Below are positions 19,266-31,899 of a stretch of 64,000 nucleotides of DNA, piece after piece; position 1 is the stretch's first letter, and each line of letters opens with the position of its first letter. The notes beneath the pieces were generated by a model that did no database searches, was not told where the DNA came from, and saw only the letters and a program-made list of their open reading frames with translations. Source of the DNA: Cyrtodaria siliqua (taxonomy: Eukaryota > Mollusca > Bivalvia > Adapedonta > Hiatellidae). A program made the position numbers and the translations under genes. The stretch lies in NCBI GenBank assembly GCA_037043455.1, contig JAWPHD010001438.1, forward strand, positions 1 through 64,000. Reading direction: 5' to 3'.

Positions 19266-22015
19266 AGAGATGCACAATGTTACGTTGAATAAACCACATT
19301 AAACATTGTATCATTAACAGAAAGCAATAACATTCATTTAAAAACTATTATTCTGTGATTAAATCCATCAAAATATCTGCCATGACAGTAAAATTGACCA
19401 TAATTTAAATTGAATGTGCCCGTATTGGTGTTTTAAACTGAGATAGCACAAAAAGACGATTCATAGCTATACATATATATTCAATACAGGAAGACGAAAG
19501 TGTACCAAGATTTCTTATAATGGCACACTTTTCAAAAAGTATGCTGTTATACCACAGAGCCGTCGATCTGCCAATTTTGCTTACCGGACGCAAAAATTCC
19601 CCCCTCGAAAAAGGATGTTTTTACCCCATTACAGACTCAAAATTCCCCCCTGAAAAAAAACAACAAAAAAACTTCTGGTACGTAAAATATTGAGTACGAA
19701 CTGTATTTAATACAAATAAAACTTGTAGACCATTTAAAACAATGATTGTAATCAAAATTATGGCCACAAAATAATTCCCCCTTTCCTGTAAATGCACGCT
19801 AAAATTCCCCCACCCAAGGGTATGGGTCGCAGACACCCAAAACAGATTGATGGCCCTGTACCAGATATCATACAAAGGGGGTGTGGCTAGCAATAAAAGT
19901 TAAAACAGTTATAAAATATCCAACTTGGTGTTAACGCATATATCATGAAAACATCTCAGCTAACGCCTCAATATATGTTATGGTATATGCTCAGAACACC
20001 TAGTTGGACATTCTGTAACTAATACATGTTGTATCTCCTATTGATATCATTGAGCATGAATGTTGTTTTATTTTGCTTGTAAAATATTTTGTCAAGGAGT
20101 CGGTCTCCTCCCACAAATAACTCAAACAAACTTACTTTCTTATATTTGTGTTTCTGCTTGCCAAATATGTTTTCTATCAACAGTTCCTACTCCCCCACCC
20201 CTCCAATAACTGAAACGTTTCTACGACAATGTATCCAAAAATATTAAATATGGCCCTATTGGGCCATGTAAAAAGAAGGTGGTGGGGTAGAACATCTCAT
20301 AAAACTGACATAACTTCCTTATTTTTAAGCCCATAGAAATCAGAGCGGTTTTAAATCAAAGAACAGACAATATGCTGTTCAGCAAACCACGTTAAAAGAG
20401 AAAGAGACGCCTATTTTAGTTTCCATTGACGATAAAGCATGTTGTTGACACCTACCTGCGGATTCGACCCGCTATCACACCTTTGGAAGTTTGGTGCATA
20501 TATCTTATTTAAAGTATTATTTACTGAAAAAGTATGTCAGTGAGATAAATTATACCTTAGCGCATCGATCCCTCACCTCGGTCACAGTTATTATAGCATA
20601 CTTTGAAAATAATTGACATCGGATAGGACTACGTACTTCGATTTTATTATACAAAATAATCACTTGCGCTAATGCGGAATAAGCAATAGCGGTAATGCGG
20701 TGCGGAGGTAGACAAAAGCCATATTTTGCTGTGATGCGTCTTAGTATAGAGGCCTATCGTCAGTTGTGACGTAGCCGGTGTATGTATAGAATGGTGATAG
20801 CGCGCTTTTACAATATCGGGGACTTACAGATTTGTATCGCAAAACGGCGAATATTATATTAATATAATCATATGTATATTATATAAACTATATAAACCCT
20901 GATACAATACGCGATGTTTATAAACGTCCAATGCCTTGCACAATTTTCTCATTTTGTATTGAGTTACAGTACTGTATGAGCTACCAACGCAAACATCATT
21001 CTACGCATATTCAAGTATGGCATAAAAGTCTAGCGTTCGCATCGCATGCGGCAGGTCGTATGTTGAAACTTCGGCCGGGTCATACTAAAGAATTGATTAA
21101 AACGGATACTAGTAGCCCAATTCAATATTTCTTCTCTTCTAATTTCATGACAGTGGTGTGACTTCTCACTTCACGACTTCATTTCTTCATGACTTCAAAC
21201 GTTATGACATCTAATTCATGAAGTCGAAGTTTTAAGTTGGGGCAGCCCCACCCCACACACCAACCCATACCCACACCAACCCTCCACCACTCCATACACT
21301 GGGTTCATTCAACATAAACCTTGGCGAAGCGCTAGTATACATGTACATTTCTCAAAGAAAAGTATTTATAGCAACTAACCCATCTGATTATCGGGTCGCT
21401 GAAATCAACAAGACAATCTAACAACAGACTTCCCGTGTCGTCTATTATGTTAAACGTTAAAAATAACTCGGCATATGCCGCAAACCACAAATCGTAATGC
21501 TGCTAATATTTTCACTGTAATTTATGTCAATATTTTATTGTCTCATAGAGGCAATGTCCGTAACTTTTAGCTTATAAAACACACACTAATTACGTTCACA
21601 AATATAACACACTAAACGTTATTGAATATGTACTATTTAATTGCAAGATTGTTTAACGGAATTCAATCACGGTGCAAAAAAAGATGTGCCGCTTTGTGCG
21701 TTTGAACTCGCAGCCCAAACTAAAATTACACTCTCGGGTAATAATAGTGAGCGCGAGATTGTCGACATCGCCCCTGACTGAGCTGAGCGGGCTATACATA
21801 TTGCGCAATACATACTAGATAGAAAACCTAATGCGCTAATGGAAGTGGGTCCCACATTATATACATAACAATAATTAAAACTTTTTTTTTTTCAAATTCA
21901 CGAATGTATTACTACATACTTCTTTGGGTCTATGCTCAAGTTTTCATGTATACATTTCACTGAATAAAAGTGAGTGAGTTATTTGGTTATGCTCAATTTT
22001 GATAGTCATATGAAG
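19266..22015. other. No gene recognised; C-rich simple stretches
   Basis: Contains 'aaattccccc' runs (19595-19815) and C/A-rich stretches at 20190-20220 and 21240-21300. The block 'ccaataactgaaacgtttctacgacaatgtat' (20204-20235) has a relative at 43708-43740, so it is part of an interspersed repeat. No long frame or RNA gene seen. Confidence 0.45.
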
Positions 22016-22018
22016 AAG

Positions 22019-22110
22019 AAGAAATGGTATTGACAAACTATTACTATTACATAGTTTTTCAGAAGAAATGTATTGACTTAAACTATTACATAGTTTTTCA
22101 TCATATAAAC
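22019..22110 (+). repeat. Duplicated 40-bp block
   Basis: 'agaagaaatg.tattgac..aaactatta.....catagtttttc' occurs twice in tandem (22022-22062 and 22061-22101). The motif 'ttacatagttt' also occurs near the 3' end of the LINE at 32150, so this may be a LINE 3' end scrap. Confidence 0.4.
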
Positions 22111-22261
22111 ATACATTTTACAAATATAATTTAAACACAATAACAAGATTAGAACAGGTTCATAAAAACACATGTAAATAACTATACGGTTTGGTTCATT
22201 TATGGTAGCACATAATCACCAATAAATTCGTTACTAAATAGATAAGACAATGATACCAAAT

Positions 22262-22345
22262 AGTTTGTTTGTTTGTTTGTTTGTTTGTTTGTATGGTGTT
22301 TTACGTCATTTTCAACACATGTAAGGTTATATATGACGGTCGATT
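22262..22345 (+). repeat. (GTTT)n and mollusc-type interspersed repeat
   Basis: Eight or so GTTT/TTTG units (22262-22293) run into 'atggtgttttacgtcattttcaacac', a motif found again at 55258-55330 (inverted) and 58497-58553. The block is a short interspersed element common in mollusc DNA by my recollection. Confidence 0.6.
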
Positions 22346-22350
22346 TTTTG

Positions 22351-22710
22351 ACTCGCTGAATCGTGGGGACACAAACCTGTCTATTCACGGTACCCATCTT
22401 GTCAGCAACAGAAACCGCGATAATAATCCCCGAGGTGACAATCAGACGCGTGGAACTTCTTACAACCGAAGACGGATCGACTCTAATAGGAGCACATCCC
22501 GCTCTGATAGTGCTAATGACCATTGTCCGTCTAGGACGAATGCACCTACTGGTCGTCCAAGTACTGGTACTACTACTAGCAACAGTGAACAAACCGGACG
22601 GAACAGTGGTAACCAAAGCGGAAGCAGTTACAGGCGTTGTGGTGGATACAGAGGGAGATTTTAGATGCGTGCCGGGTTTTGGAACGTTCGAGAATGGAAC
22701 ATTTATGTAG
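22351..22710. other. GC-rich island open in three frames
   Basis: This stretch is near 50% GC in a region of about a third GC. It has no stop for about 300 bp in two + frames (to 22664 and 22710) and in one - frame (22200-22616). One + frame would be rich in S, R, N, G and T (low complexity). Another would give V- and T-rich strands. It may be an exon scrap or retrocopy. I cannot tell which frame, if any, is coding. Confidence 0.3.
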
Positions 22711-23530
22711 AAAGTGACAAATATTCTCTTAGATCCTCTAGTTCAATAATATTTAACGTCGGGATTATAACCATAAATTTTCAACGTTTTTTATGCTTTT
22801 TTTTTTTTTATTTTTTCACCTTTTCCCGAGGTTAAATCGCTTAGCTAAATTTCCCGTTAGCAAATTCCGCCCTGATTTCAGGTCGGAACCAAAATCGTTA
22901 AATTCGTAGTTTTCCATTGAATGTTTTGCAAATAATGTATATATAATGAAAGATGAACATAAAAGTCACTGAAAGGTGACCTACCTGTGATTAAATTAAT
23001 TTAATTACTGTTTTAATCCATATTTAAACTTCTCTTCCGATCACATGCAATGTAAAGTAAACATGAACCGGCCGCATAGCGGATTGTGTTAAATGTACGG
23101 ATTAAAAATGAACGAAATCGACTTTAATAATATTCGTACCACAGATGTTTCGTACCCATATCGGTACATGTCGTAATTTTCGAATTGTTGTGTGAAAATT
23201 AAAAATATTTCATCGAAATAATTGTGGGGCGTAGGTTTAAACCCACCCCCTAAAAAAAGTATGTATCTCGTGGGGTGCGAAGCACGCACCCACATCCGTA
23301 AAACATGCAAGAAAAAATAATAAAGAAAGCCATTTTCTTGCTGGCGTACATTTACGCTAGAAATGCCTACGCACCACTCAGAATTTCACAAACATTGGGC
23401 ATGTTGTTGTTTTTTTGCTGTGTGGGTGTGTGTGGGCGCGCGACTTCCATCCCCATAAAACCGCCCCCACACCCCAAAAAACAACGTATTTTGGCAATTG
23501 TTTATTTGGGCGTACGTTTATGCCCACCAC

Positions 23531-23576
<46 letters not shown>

Positions 23577-24420
23577 ATCAATTTATGTTGTCGCGCTAGA
23601 ACGCCGCCATTTACTATTTATCGATACAGATAAATCGATCGTAAGCGCGTTACATGTGAAAAGTTAAAATTTCAGCCAACATCTCAAATTAGGCAGTTTT
23701 TACAGCCTCTTTTTTGACGGCTTTCTGTTATCATCAACATCACGAAATTACCTTCTTGACAAAGATAAATATGTCTACTATTCAATTTTTGTTATTATTA
23801 ATGCCTAAATAACCCGTAGTCTCGTGTCTCGTTTGCAATAGCTATACACTGTCACCATTCTTTATTGAGTTTGTAAGTGTAATAATTTATAAGAATTTGC
23901 TGTGTTTTACACACGCGCGAAACAACCGGAAGTAGTCATTTTCACGCAGTAGTGAAACACACGCGCGACAATATAAAACGGCAAAACGATCCGATTCTCC
24001 TAGCCGTATACTTACTCCCTTATGGGTGAGGGGGGGGGGGGGGGGGAGGGGGGTTCAGGTGAAAGAGATTGGGGACGGAGGGGGGACAGGGCATGGAGTT
24101 TGGTGGATGGGGCCGGGATTTTAGCAATGTATATCACATTAAAAAGGGACATGTTAAAAAGGTGTTTTCGGATTATTTGTACGCTCCTTCATGTCCATAT
24201 CCTCTAAAACTGATAATACACATATTATATAAATTTATAATTTATATAGCCCAGTTAATGCGCTGTTCATTGAAAAAAAAAGTACACACTTACTTATTTT
24301 TATAAACCATTCGATCTATACTTCTATATTATTTCATATACGCACATTATTGAGAATAATCATTAAAATCCGTTTCGTCTAAAATATTTCTAATATTTTA
24401 CAAACCCACGTCTTTCAAAA
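22711..24420. other. No gene; microsatellites
   Basis: Holds an uninterrupted CT run (about 23531-23572) and a G run (24030-24046). The open frames near 23305-23667 exist because CT repeats lack stops. Otherwise AT-rich with nothing recognised. Confidence 0.5.
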
Positions 24421-24439
24421 CCAACATGGCTGCCGCATT

Positions 24440-27400
24440 TAATGTTAGATAACTATTAGATCCTCGTGCGTTAATCATTTAGACCTTGATATTATAGGAA
24501 TTGCTGAGACCCATTAAACGGGAAAAGCTGATTTAGAGCTAGATGGATATCGCTGGTTTGGTAATAACCGTAAGAACATACATATCCGTGCTAAAACGGG
24601 TTCCGGTGGAATTGGTCTTTATTCGAAACGATATTTAACACGTTTAATATACATGTTTTAAACTGTTCCACAGAAGGTATACTGTGGTTAAAGATGCAAC
24701 ATAAATTTCAGAATGTTACGGTATTTCCATGTTTATGCTACATTTCACCAGAAAACGCAAGTCGCAGTGTTAATGTCCATGACTTTTTTGACTCTCTGTT
24801 GACTGATATATACACTTATTAAAATGATGGTATAGTTTATGTATGTGGTGATTTTAACAGTCGTTGTGGTGACATACCTGATTTTATTGCTGGTGTAGAC
24901 ACGATTTATGATCGTAATGTTGTCGATTTTAAGACAAATGCTTACGGAGATATTTTAATTGATTTTTTAATTGATGTTAATATGTGCATGCTTAATGGGC
25001 GAAACTTTGTTGGCAACGATTTTACCTCTGTTTCCGTCAAAGGCTGTTCTGTGGTTGACTATTGTTTAGTCAGCTACGAGCACCTGTTTATTTGAAGAGT
25101 TTAAAGTCACACGAACTGTTGATCTTATAAATCAGTCAAGTAATGCAAGTGTCCTCGCTCCATCTGGCTTTCCAGACCACTCAGTTCTTAATTGGAGCAT
25201 AAACCTATGATTTTCTATCATGGATGATCCTCGTGTTCTGGATTCTAGTTTAGATTATCAGTTTGATAGGTTTAATGTTAAGCGGTTCCAGACACGTTTC
25301 TATCAGATCAAAAAGTTTTATGTCTAGTTAATACAACAATAACAGACTTGGAACGCAGCTTTCGTACACAAGAGGATATTGATATAGCATTTGACGGGTG
25401 GTGTGATCTTGTTAAAACAGATATGTACGCAAAGTTGCCTTGCAAGTCTGTACAATTTGGATGCCATAATAAAAGAAGAAGGACTGGAAAGCCATAGTGG
25501 AGTGCTGAACTTTCAAATTTATGGAATTACATGTGTCAGCTAGAGAAAATATGGTTACAAACCAGCAATGTCTCTGAAAAAAAGAATTTTAAGTCAGACT
25601 ATTGCTCTACTAAGAGAAAAATCGACCGATATGTAGGCCGAAGCGTCGTTTTTGGTACAAGATGCAATATGATATTCTTGAGGAAGTACACGCCGACCAA
25701 ACTCAGTTTTGGAAGTCGATAGATAAGATCTGCATTAATCAAACTAAGAAACGTATTATCCCTATGTAGGTACTCTTGGACGACGGTACATTGTCAACAA
25801 ATGTAAAAGATTTTCTATATAAATGGGAACGGGATTTTAGTAATATTTTTAATTCAAGTAATGTAATAGTTCCTGAAATTGATGATTATACCTTCGATCC
25901 GTCTGACAACGGCCATACCGATATTGCATTGGATAATTATATTTCGTTTTTCGAAGTTAAAAAGCTATTGACGATGCTAAAAGGGGTAAAGCTTTTGGTG
26001 TTGATTTATTACCAGCGGAAATATTAAAAAATGACACGTCAGTATTGTTTCTGCATGTTTTATTCAATCTGTTTCGATACTGGTGTAGTTCCCAGCCTAT
26101 GGGATAAAAGTATTATTAGTCCTATCCCATAAACAAGTACCTCTGATCCAAGATACCATCTATCATACAGAGGCATTGCGCTCGCATCATAAATGTATAC
26201 ATTATATAGTTCTATTTTGAATACTAGACTAACCGTATGGTCGGTCTTAAATGACAAGATTACTGATGGGCAAACGGTTTAAAAAAAACGTAGCACTATC
26301 GATCATTTATTCTCTTAAACGAATATTATATATACCAGAAAAAGGTTAGAGTTATCAACATTCTGTGCATTTATTGACTTTCGAAAAGCATTTGATTTCA
26401 TAAATAGGGATAAGCTTTGAAAACGTCTACACGATACTGGTGTTTCATGTAAAATGTTGAAAGCAATTATGTCATTATATACATCTGTGTCTGCGTGTGT
26501 AAGAATCAATAATTCTTCTACTAACTGGTTTAGTGTCAATTCTGGACCGCCACAGGGGTGCCCCCTGTCGCTAATTCTGTTTTATTTGTTTATTAATGAT
26601 TTGACTTTAAGAATCAAAGCGCTTGGTAGAGGTATAAGGCTTGCCAATAAACGTGTCTGTATATTGTTGTATGCTGATGATATTTCTTTTAGTTGCCAAT
26701 AATGAAGAGGGCTTACAGTGTATGCTACAGGAGCTTAGCGAATGGTGTAATACAAATGATATGCCTGTAAATAACAAGCAAAGAAGAGTTGTTTATTTTA
26801 GACCAAACACTGTTTTAAAAACGGACTTTTACTTTAAACGTGGAAATGATATTATTGATGTTGTAGATCGATATGTTTATCTTGGTTTAAATTAAGTTAG
26901 CATTTAAGTTATAATATTATGGCTAAGGTCATTTCCCAGAGCTCAAGCCACGCTTTAGGTTTAGGTTTAGGTTTACTGATCGCTAAATACAAAAGTATAG
27001 GCGGAATGCCTTATGACGTGTTTACAAAGTTATATGATTCTCTTGTTTCATCAGTTTTATCATTCGGTGCTTGCAATATAGGGATCGAAGACATTTTCTT
27101 GTATTAATGCAATACACAATAGAGCCATGCGGTTTTATTTAAGAACTGGCAAATATACACCTACATATGCTATAGAAGGAGATAGGGGCTGGGTGTCATC
27201 TTATATTAAACAATGGAAATGTATTTGTAACCATTGGAGTCGTAATTTACACACGTAATCCTTTAGGATAAACAAACGTATTTTTATTTGGGTCTATAGT
27301 AAAGCAACTCGATCTTGTAAGAATTGGGTTTATGTTATTACCGAAAAGTTTAAGGAGATTGGTAACACTACTTATTCTGATATATCTGTTCCCTTTCCAA

Positions 27401-27840
27401 AGACTAAATTTATAGACGATGTGACCGGAGCCTTAATGGACCAGCATGTTTTAAAATTGAAAAATAGTATTAACAAAGTAGAAGGTGTACATTGAGTAGG
27501 TAAAAACAAGTTGAGAACGTATAGATTGTTTAAATCTGAATATATTGTTGAACCTTATTGTACACTAATACTACCATTAAAGCACAGGTCTGCATTTGCC
27601 AAATTTAGAAGTGGGATCGCACCCTTAAGAATTGAAACTGGTCGATATGAGAATCTAAGAGAAAGTCAACGCTTTTGTCCATTTTGTGTTCAAGAGGTTG
27701 AGGATGAAAAACATGCTATTTTAAGCTGTATTCAGTAATAGGCTGAAATTAAATAATACATGCCACTGGCAAAAATATTAAAACATTATAATGTTGTTTC
27801 GCATGCTAGTAAAATAAATCGATTATTGCGTACTTGAAGT
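24440..27840 (+). pseudogene. LINE (APE-type non-LTR retrotransposon), heavily broken
   Basis: An endonuclease domain comes first: IIGIAET near 24493, GDFNSRCGD near 24849, VVDYCLVS near 25053, and a PDHSVL-type motif near 25170. The reverse transcriptase follows, with FIDFRKAFDFINRDKL (26371-26418), GPPQGCPLS (26545-26571) and LYADDISF (26667-26690, the catalytic Asp-Asp). A C-terminal Cys/His motif (CPFC...DEKHAILSC, 27676-27735) closes the coding part. Frames change or stop at least ten times. EN, RT and C-terminal zinc motif in this order indicate an APE-class LINE. I do not assign a clade. The length of about 3.4 kb suggests nearly the whole second ORF. Confidence 0.88.
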
Positions 27841-28744
27841 TTTCAATGAAGACAGCAAAGATGTCTGTGTGGCTGTTTTTTGTCTGAAATATTACAACTG
27901 ATATAAAACAATGCATGAACTTGCTAGTTTTAAGCAAATTAAGAGCCCCATGCAAACTTTATAACATTTCGGGCAATGGCATGTATTGCCGGCCTGGCAA
28001 GTTTATGAAAACAAATCTAGGGTACGACAAAAACACCTTGGGACAGAAGTTCATGCATCCTACCCCCTTTGTCCTTGTTTCAGCAGGCATAATCATATAG
28101 TCACAAGACGTGGTCCAGTCATCGCAAAAGGTAAAAGTGAAACGTGGTGACTGTAAGCGTGATGAAGTGCGTTGCAAAGCTAAAATAACTTAACATTTTG
28201 TAACCAATTTCCTGATTAATTTTGTAAAGTGGTCAGTAAACCCGACAGATTCCTTTGACTTCCGAAGTGTATGGGCCACATTCCCATAAAATAAAGTTTT
28301 TGATATTCCTAATCGTAGAACTGTTTTAAGATTAGTGTTGTACTACTCCAGTAGGTTTTCGTGGTGGCGATATAATTTTGAGAACTATCTACGTAGTTTC
28401 TGATAACGAAGACCTTACTGAAAATGTTTACTTGTAATGCCATGAATTTCGATCATTAAAGTATTGACATCAGAGGTTAATGGATTGAAGATATATCGAT
28501 TTGCAGATCCAGCTAGTCAATAAAGTGCATTTAGTGATAATTCGGTTAAAAGATAAAGTTGTTGGCACTGCAGAATATCTTGTTTTGTATCACTCGTAAG
28601 TTGACTTACACCCAATTCCTCTTCCGTTAAATCAAAATAACCCGTATTTGCAATGCCATATAAGTTATGCCCCATACGGAGACACAATCTCAAGTAATCG
28701 AGATGATTACAGACGGACAGACGGACGGACGGACGGACGGACGG

Positions 28745-28783
<39 letters not shown>

Positions 28784-29090
28784 AATCAGCGAGCGTATAT
28801 GTTAGCTAATGCATAATAACTGCGTAATACAATCAATGTTTATTTACAAAACGAGCGTGATCAGATGCTGCCTTTGTTGCATATTTTGCATACCTACAAG
28901 GTCGTATTTATATTTCGAACATAACTTATCGTGAACGATACTATTTAATATTGGTTTCAATTGATGTTTAAAAAATCTGAAGAAAATACGTTTAAAATGT
29001 ATTGAATATGAACATATCATGTTTTATTGTGTTATATGCCTTAAACTGAGTGTGATTCTGAAATGAAACTGGTGATATCTTTATTTATAT
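27841..29090. other. No gene; GGAC/AG microsatellite
   Basis: AT-rich intergenic sequence. A compound microsatellite lies at about 28710-28781: GGAC units followed by an AG run. Confidence 0.55.
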
Positions 29091-29099
29091 TGTTTTTTA

Positions 29100-29280
29100 T
29101 GACAGTAGGGTAAGAGTTAGATTTGATGCAACCTAGAACCTGGTCTAAACCCCACGAGCGGCCACTGGCAGTTCCAAAGCGGTAGCCCTATTGTCAACCG
29201 TTTGACGTCTGTGATGTCATATATAGCCTTTTAATCGTCTGTAATTGTTGTTTGTTTCTGTTTTTGGTTGACAGTGGTCC
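29100..29280 (+). repeat. Tail of Penelope-like retroelement (R-PLE), copy 1
   Basis: 'agggtaag.gttagatttg.tgcaacctagaacctggtctaaacccc ... gcggtagccctattgtcaacc' matches the downstream region of the reverse transcriptase at 35800-36900, as well as 37386-37880 and 63865-63995. Only the tail is present, as expected from 5' truncation. Confidence 0.7.
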
Positions 29281-30490
29281 TTGAATGCTAGTTTTCCTGT
29301 TCGACTTTTATATCCACTTAAAATTTGTTTGTGTTTGTTAACTGATGGTTAGTAAATTCACGGGACAATGCGTGTGTCCGCTTCATAACTCCTAAATACG
29401 TATTTCCCAACGCTAAATGATCATATCATATGGACAGCTTGCTTATTAACTGCTAACATGTAGCATGCCTGATTAGCTCAGGTATATAAAGAGGCCCGAT
29501 CATATATGTTTCTGTATATTGCATTTCTATTTTGAATATTATCTAAGCTATACACTACTTTGCAATTTAGAAGCAGACAAGTTAACAACTTAGCTGTACA
29601 GGATGCGAAATGTATCACCAATAAAGGATGTGCCGCACAGTACATTTAAGGTCATGCATTTTTCCTGTCCACGTTAGACATTCGGAAAAAGAAATCTTTA
29701 TAAACACTTGCTTGTTTTATAGAAAGGGGAGTTAATGTTGAAAGCAAAGTTGTTCGATATTATGTCCAGAATTTCTAGTTAAACAGTATGTCCCTGCTGT
29801 TTTTAACATTTCCTTACCGTAATGACTAGAGTTATCAACAAATCTAAGTTGGTCTTCTTAAACCGAGACCTAAGCTATGGGTTGAAAACACTGATGTTTG
29901 TAAGATTTTAAAATAGACGACATGTGACATGATGAAAAGAAAAGTGGCAATTGGACGAATTGAAATAAGATGCGTACTTTAACCTTATTTCTTCAATGTT
30001 ACTACCGTTACTGGCAAGGGAAATAACTGTTTAAGGAGACCTAAAACACCGATCTAATAAAAAAGCAAACACTATACACTTTGATTAAGGATGAATGAGA
30101 ACTTACTTTAAACTAAAAGTGCCGAAAATACCATGAACAATGTTTCACTTACCTACTAAAGGCAACATTCAATACAATACTATACTGAAACGAAAAAGAA
30201 ACGCAACTCGGAAATGTCCGCTGTATATTGTACCGTATGTACAATATGCTGCTGTTAATGGAAAGGTACATTGCTACGTAAGACCTTTCCTTTCAGAAGA
30301 AAGAGACTAAAACAACACATAAAACAGCAAATAGTATTCCTACAAAGTTTCATTATTGACAGAGAACGCGTTTAGCTCAAGCATGTGAGCAAACGTAGGT
30401 TGCACACTTTTACAAACTCTTTACGTTAAATACATTTATGAAATTATGGTTACCTTTATTGTGATTAAAACGTCTACAACGTCAGAGTTG
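29281..30490. other. No gene recognised
   Basis: AT-rich sequence without long frames. 'ctggcaagggaaataactgtttaaggagacc' (30012-30043) resembles 'atggccagggaataactgtttagtgagacc' (40819-40848), so an unnamed interspersed repeat has left copies at both places. Confidence 0.4.
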
Positions 30491-30849
30491 TGTTCTTCCC
30501 CCGTCCACTACAGCCCCGATGCTTTGCGGAAGGGTTGCCGATACAATTTTACTTGTTTCGGGAACCTTTCGGGATCATTTATCAAAATTATGGGCGGAGC
30601 TTTGCCGTCGGGCTCGTTCGGCATGTTCGGCATGTATTCGTGGAGTGGCATACGAAAGATTGCCGTACAAACGCCGAAACCTATCCGAAGTAGCCGAACG
30701 CAGCCCCGAAGAATGCCGAATGTTCCGGAATTGACTCCCGATTGTTTCCCGATCGTGCGGAAAGGTTGCGGTAACATTGCAGAACATGCTGAATAGTTGC
30801 CGAACTACTGCCGATAGAATGCTGAAATGTTGCCGATTGGAAGTCAAGG

Positions 30850-30858
30850 TATATAAAC
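30850..30858 (+). promoter_or_regulatory. TATA box of the Harbinger gene
   Basis: 'TATATAAA' stands about 50 bp before the ATG at 30902, which lies in the favourable context CACCATGG. Position and context suggest a once functional promoter. Confidence 0.45.
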
Positions 30859-30901
30859 GATGCCGAACTACTATTTTGTTATCAGTTGCTAGTTGGACAC
30901 C

Positions 30902-31243
30902 ATGGATGCTAGAGGCCTTCACCTTGCTCTTCAGTATCAAATACAAGCTGAAACGGATGCCATGCATGCCTTGGCATTGTACTTAAGACAGAAAAGAAGA
31001 AGACGGCATCGATGGTGGGTCCGCCCCTGGCTCACAGACGACAGGAGGCTTCATTATGGACAGTACAATACTCTAATGCAGGAACTCCGGAATGAAGATG
31101 TTACCTCGTTCAAAAGATATTTGAGGATAACACCAACAATGTTTGATGACATTCTCACGCGACTGACTCCTCGCATCCTGAAAAAGGACAGCAGGTTCCG
31201 TAACGCCCTTCCTGCTGGCCTAAAGCTTGGTGTTGGCAGATAG
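30902..31243 (+). pseudogene. Harbinger transposase, N-terminal fragment
   Basis: The ATG at 30902 (CACCATGG) is preferred over the in-frame TTG at 30893. The 113 codons carry the conserved N-terminal region of Harbinger transposases: RRRRHRWWVRPWL, then a G-x-Y-x-x-L-x-x-E-L-R-x-E-D stretch, an F-K-R-Y-L-R-I..T-M-F-D segment and R-I-L-K-K-D. The frame ends at L-K-L-G-V-G-R and a stop, just where the family continues into the DDE nuclease domain, which is absent. The protein could at most bind DNA or partners. The cut coincides with the internal deletion of the element. Confidence 0.8.
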
Positions 31244-31578
31244 GGGTTTACCCCTTCATCCGAACTTGAGCGATCAGGGGCTGGCGGACTGGTGTATTTC
31301 ATGCCTAATCTCTTCTTGGGTAGCTTGCTCTTACCTCGCACCATGACTATATATATGAGCGTGTTAAATTTACAACAAAAAAAAGTCGATGTTGTCACTT
31401 CGAAAACTATCAGGAAACTGACGACAAACTGCTTCTGCAGGGCTACTCGGGGTGGTTAAACGATTACGAAGCCTCGCAGAAGGCTTTCCGAAGATGCCGA
31501 GTTAATGACGACGGGTTCCCGAACGTCCAGAAGGGTTGCGGATGGTTTGCCGATGATCCCGAAGCCGTCCCGAATAAA

Positions 31579-31627
31579 ACATTCGGCGTCCAAATTTTAA
31601 AACTTTTAAAATTTGGATGCCGAATGT
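31579..31627. repeat. 48-bp near-perfect palindrome
   Basis: Arms ACATTCGGCGTCCAAATTTTAAAA and TTTTAAAATTTGGATGCCGAATGT face each other with almost no spacer, in the right subterminal region of the Harbinger element. A stable hairpin is expected. Confidence 0.8.
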
Positions 31628-31899
31628 TTTTCGATCCCGAAGTGCCAAGAATCATGAAGAATGTTTCCAGAAGTGTTGAGGAATGACACAGAACGGTTAC
31701 AGAACGGTTACAGAACATCGCGAAGACTTGCCGAAACATCCCGATTTTCCGAATTCCACATTCGGGAACCCTTCGGGATACAAGTGGACGGGGGGTATTA
31801 TAATTTAGCAACTTTGTTCTTTTTACAAAACATCTTGGGATTTCTTGGAATATTATGTGGAAATAAGTGTGCAGTATATACAATATATAGCGGAAATTA

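Larger units (their letters stand above)
30498..31795 (+). mobile_element. PIF/Harbinger transposon, internally deleted
   Basis: The ends share the inverted sequence CCCCCGTCCACT (30498-30509 and 31783-31794), and both subterminal regions (30.5-30.9 and 31.45-31.8 kb) are packed with GCCGAA/TTCCCGA motifs. Such motif-rich ends are typical of transposase-binding regions. The core is the 5' part of a Harbinger transposase gene. I could not identify the 3-bp target duplication expected for this class. The element is about 1.3 kb, well below an autonomous Harbinger. Confidence 0.65.

Noticed and set aside
20455..20475. 'gcggattcgacccgc' as a tRNA B box
   Set aside because: The match on either strand is poor, and no A box or cloverleaf lies at the right distance.
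21685..21775. tRNA gene on the minus strand near 'gtttgaactcgcag'
   Set aside because: Only a partial B-box-like string is seen. No complete cloverleaf could be drawn.
23305..23667. Open frames around 23.3-23.7 kb
   Set aside because: The CT microsatellite lacks stop codons in several frames. The remaining residues have no family resemblance.
30575..30967. Several 60-130-codon frames in the left end of the Harbinger element
   Set aside because: They overlap on both strands in motif-rich subterminal DNA and none continues into the transposase.
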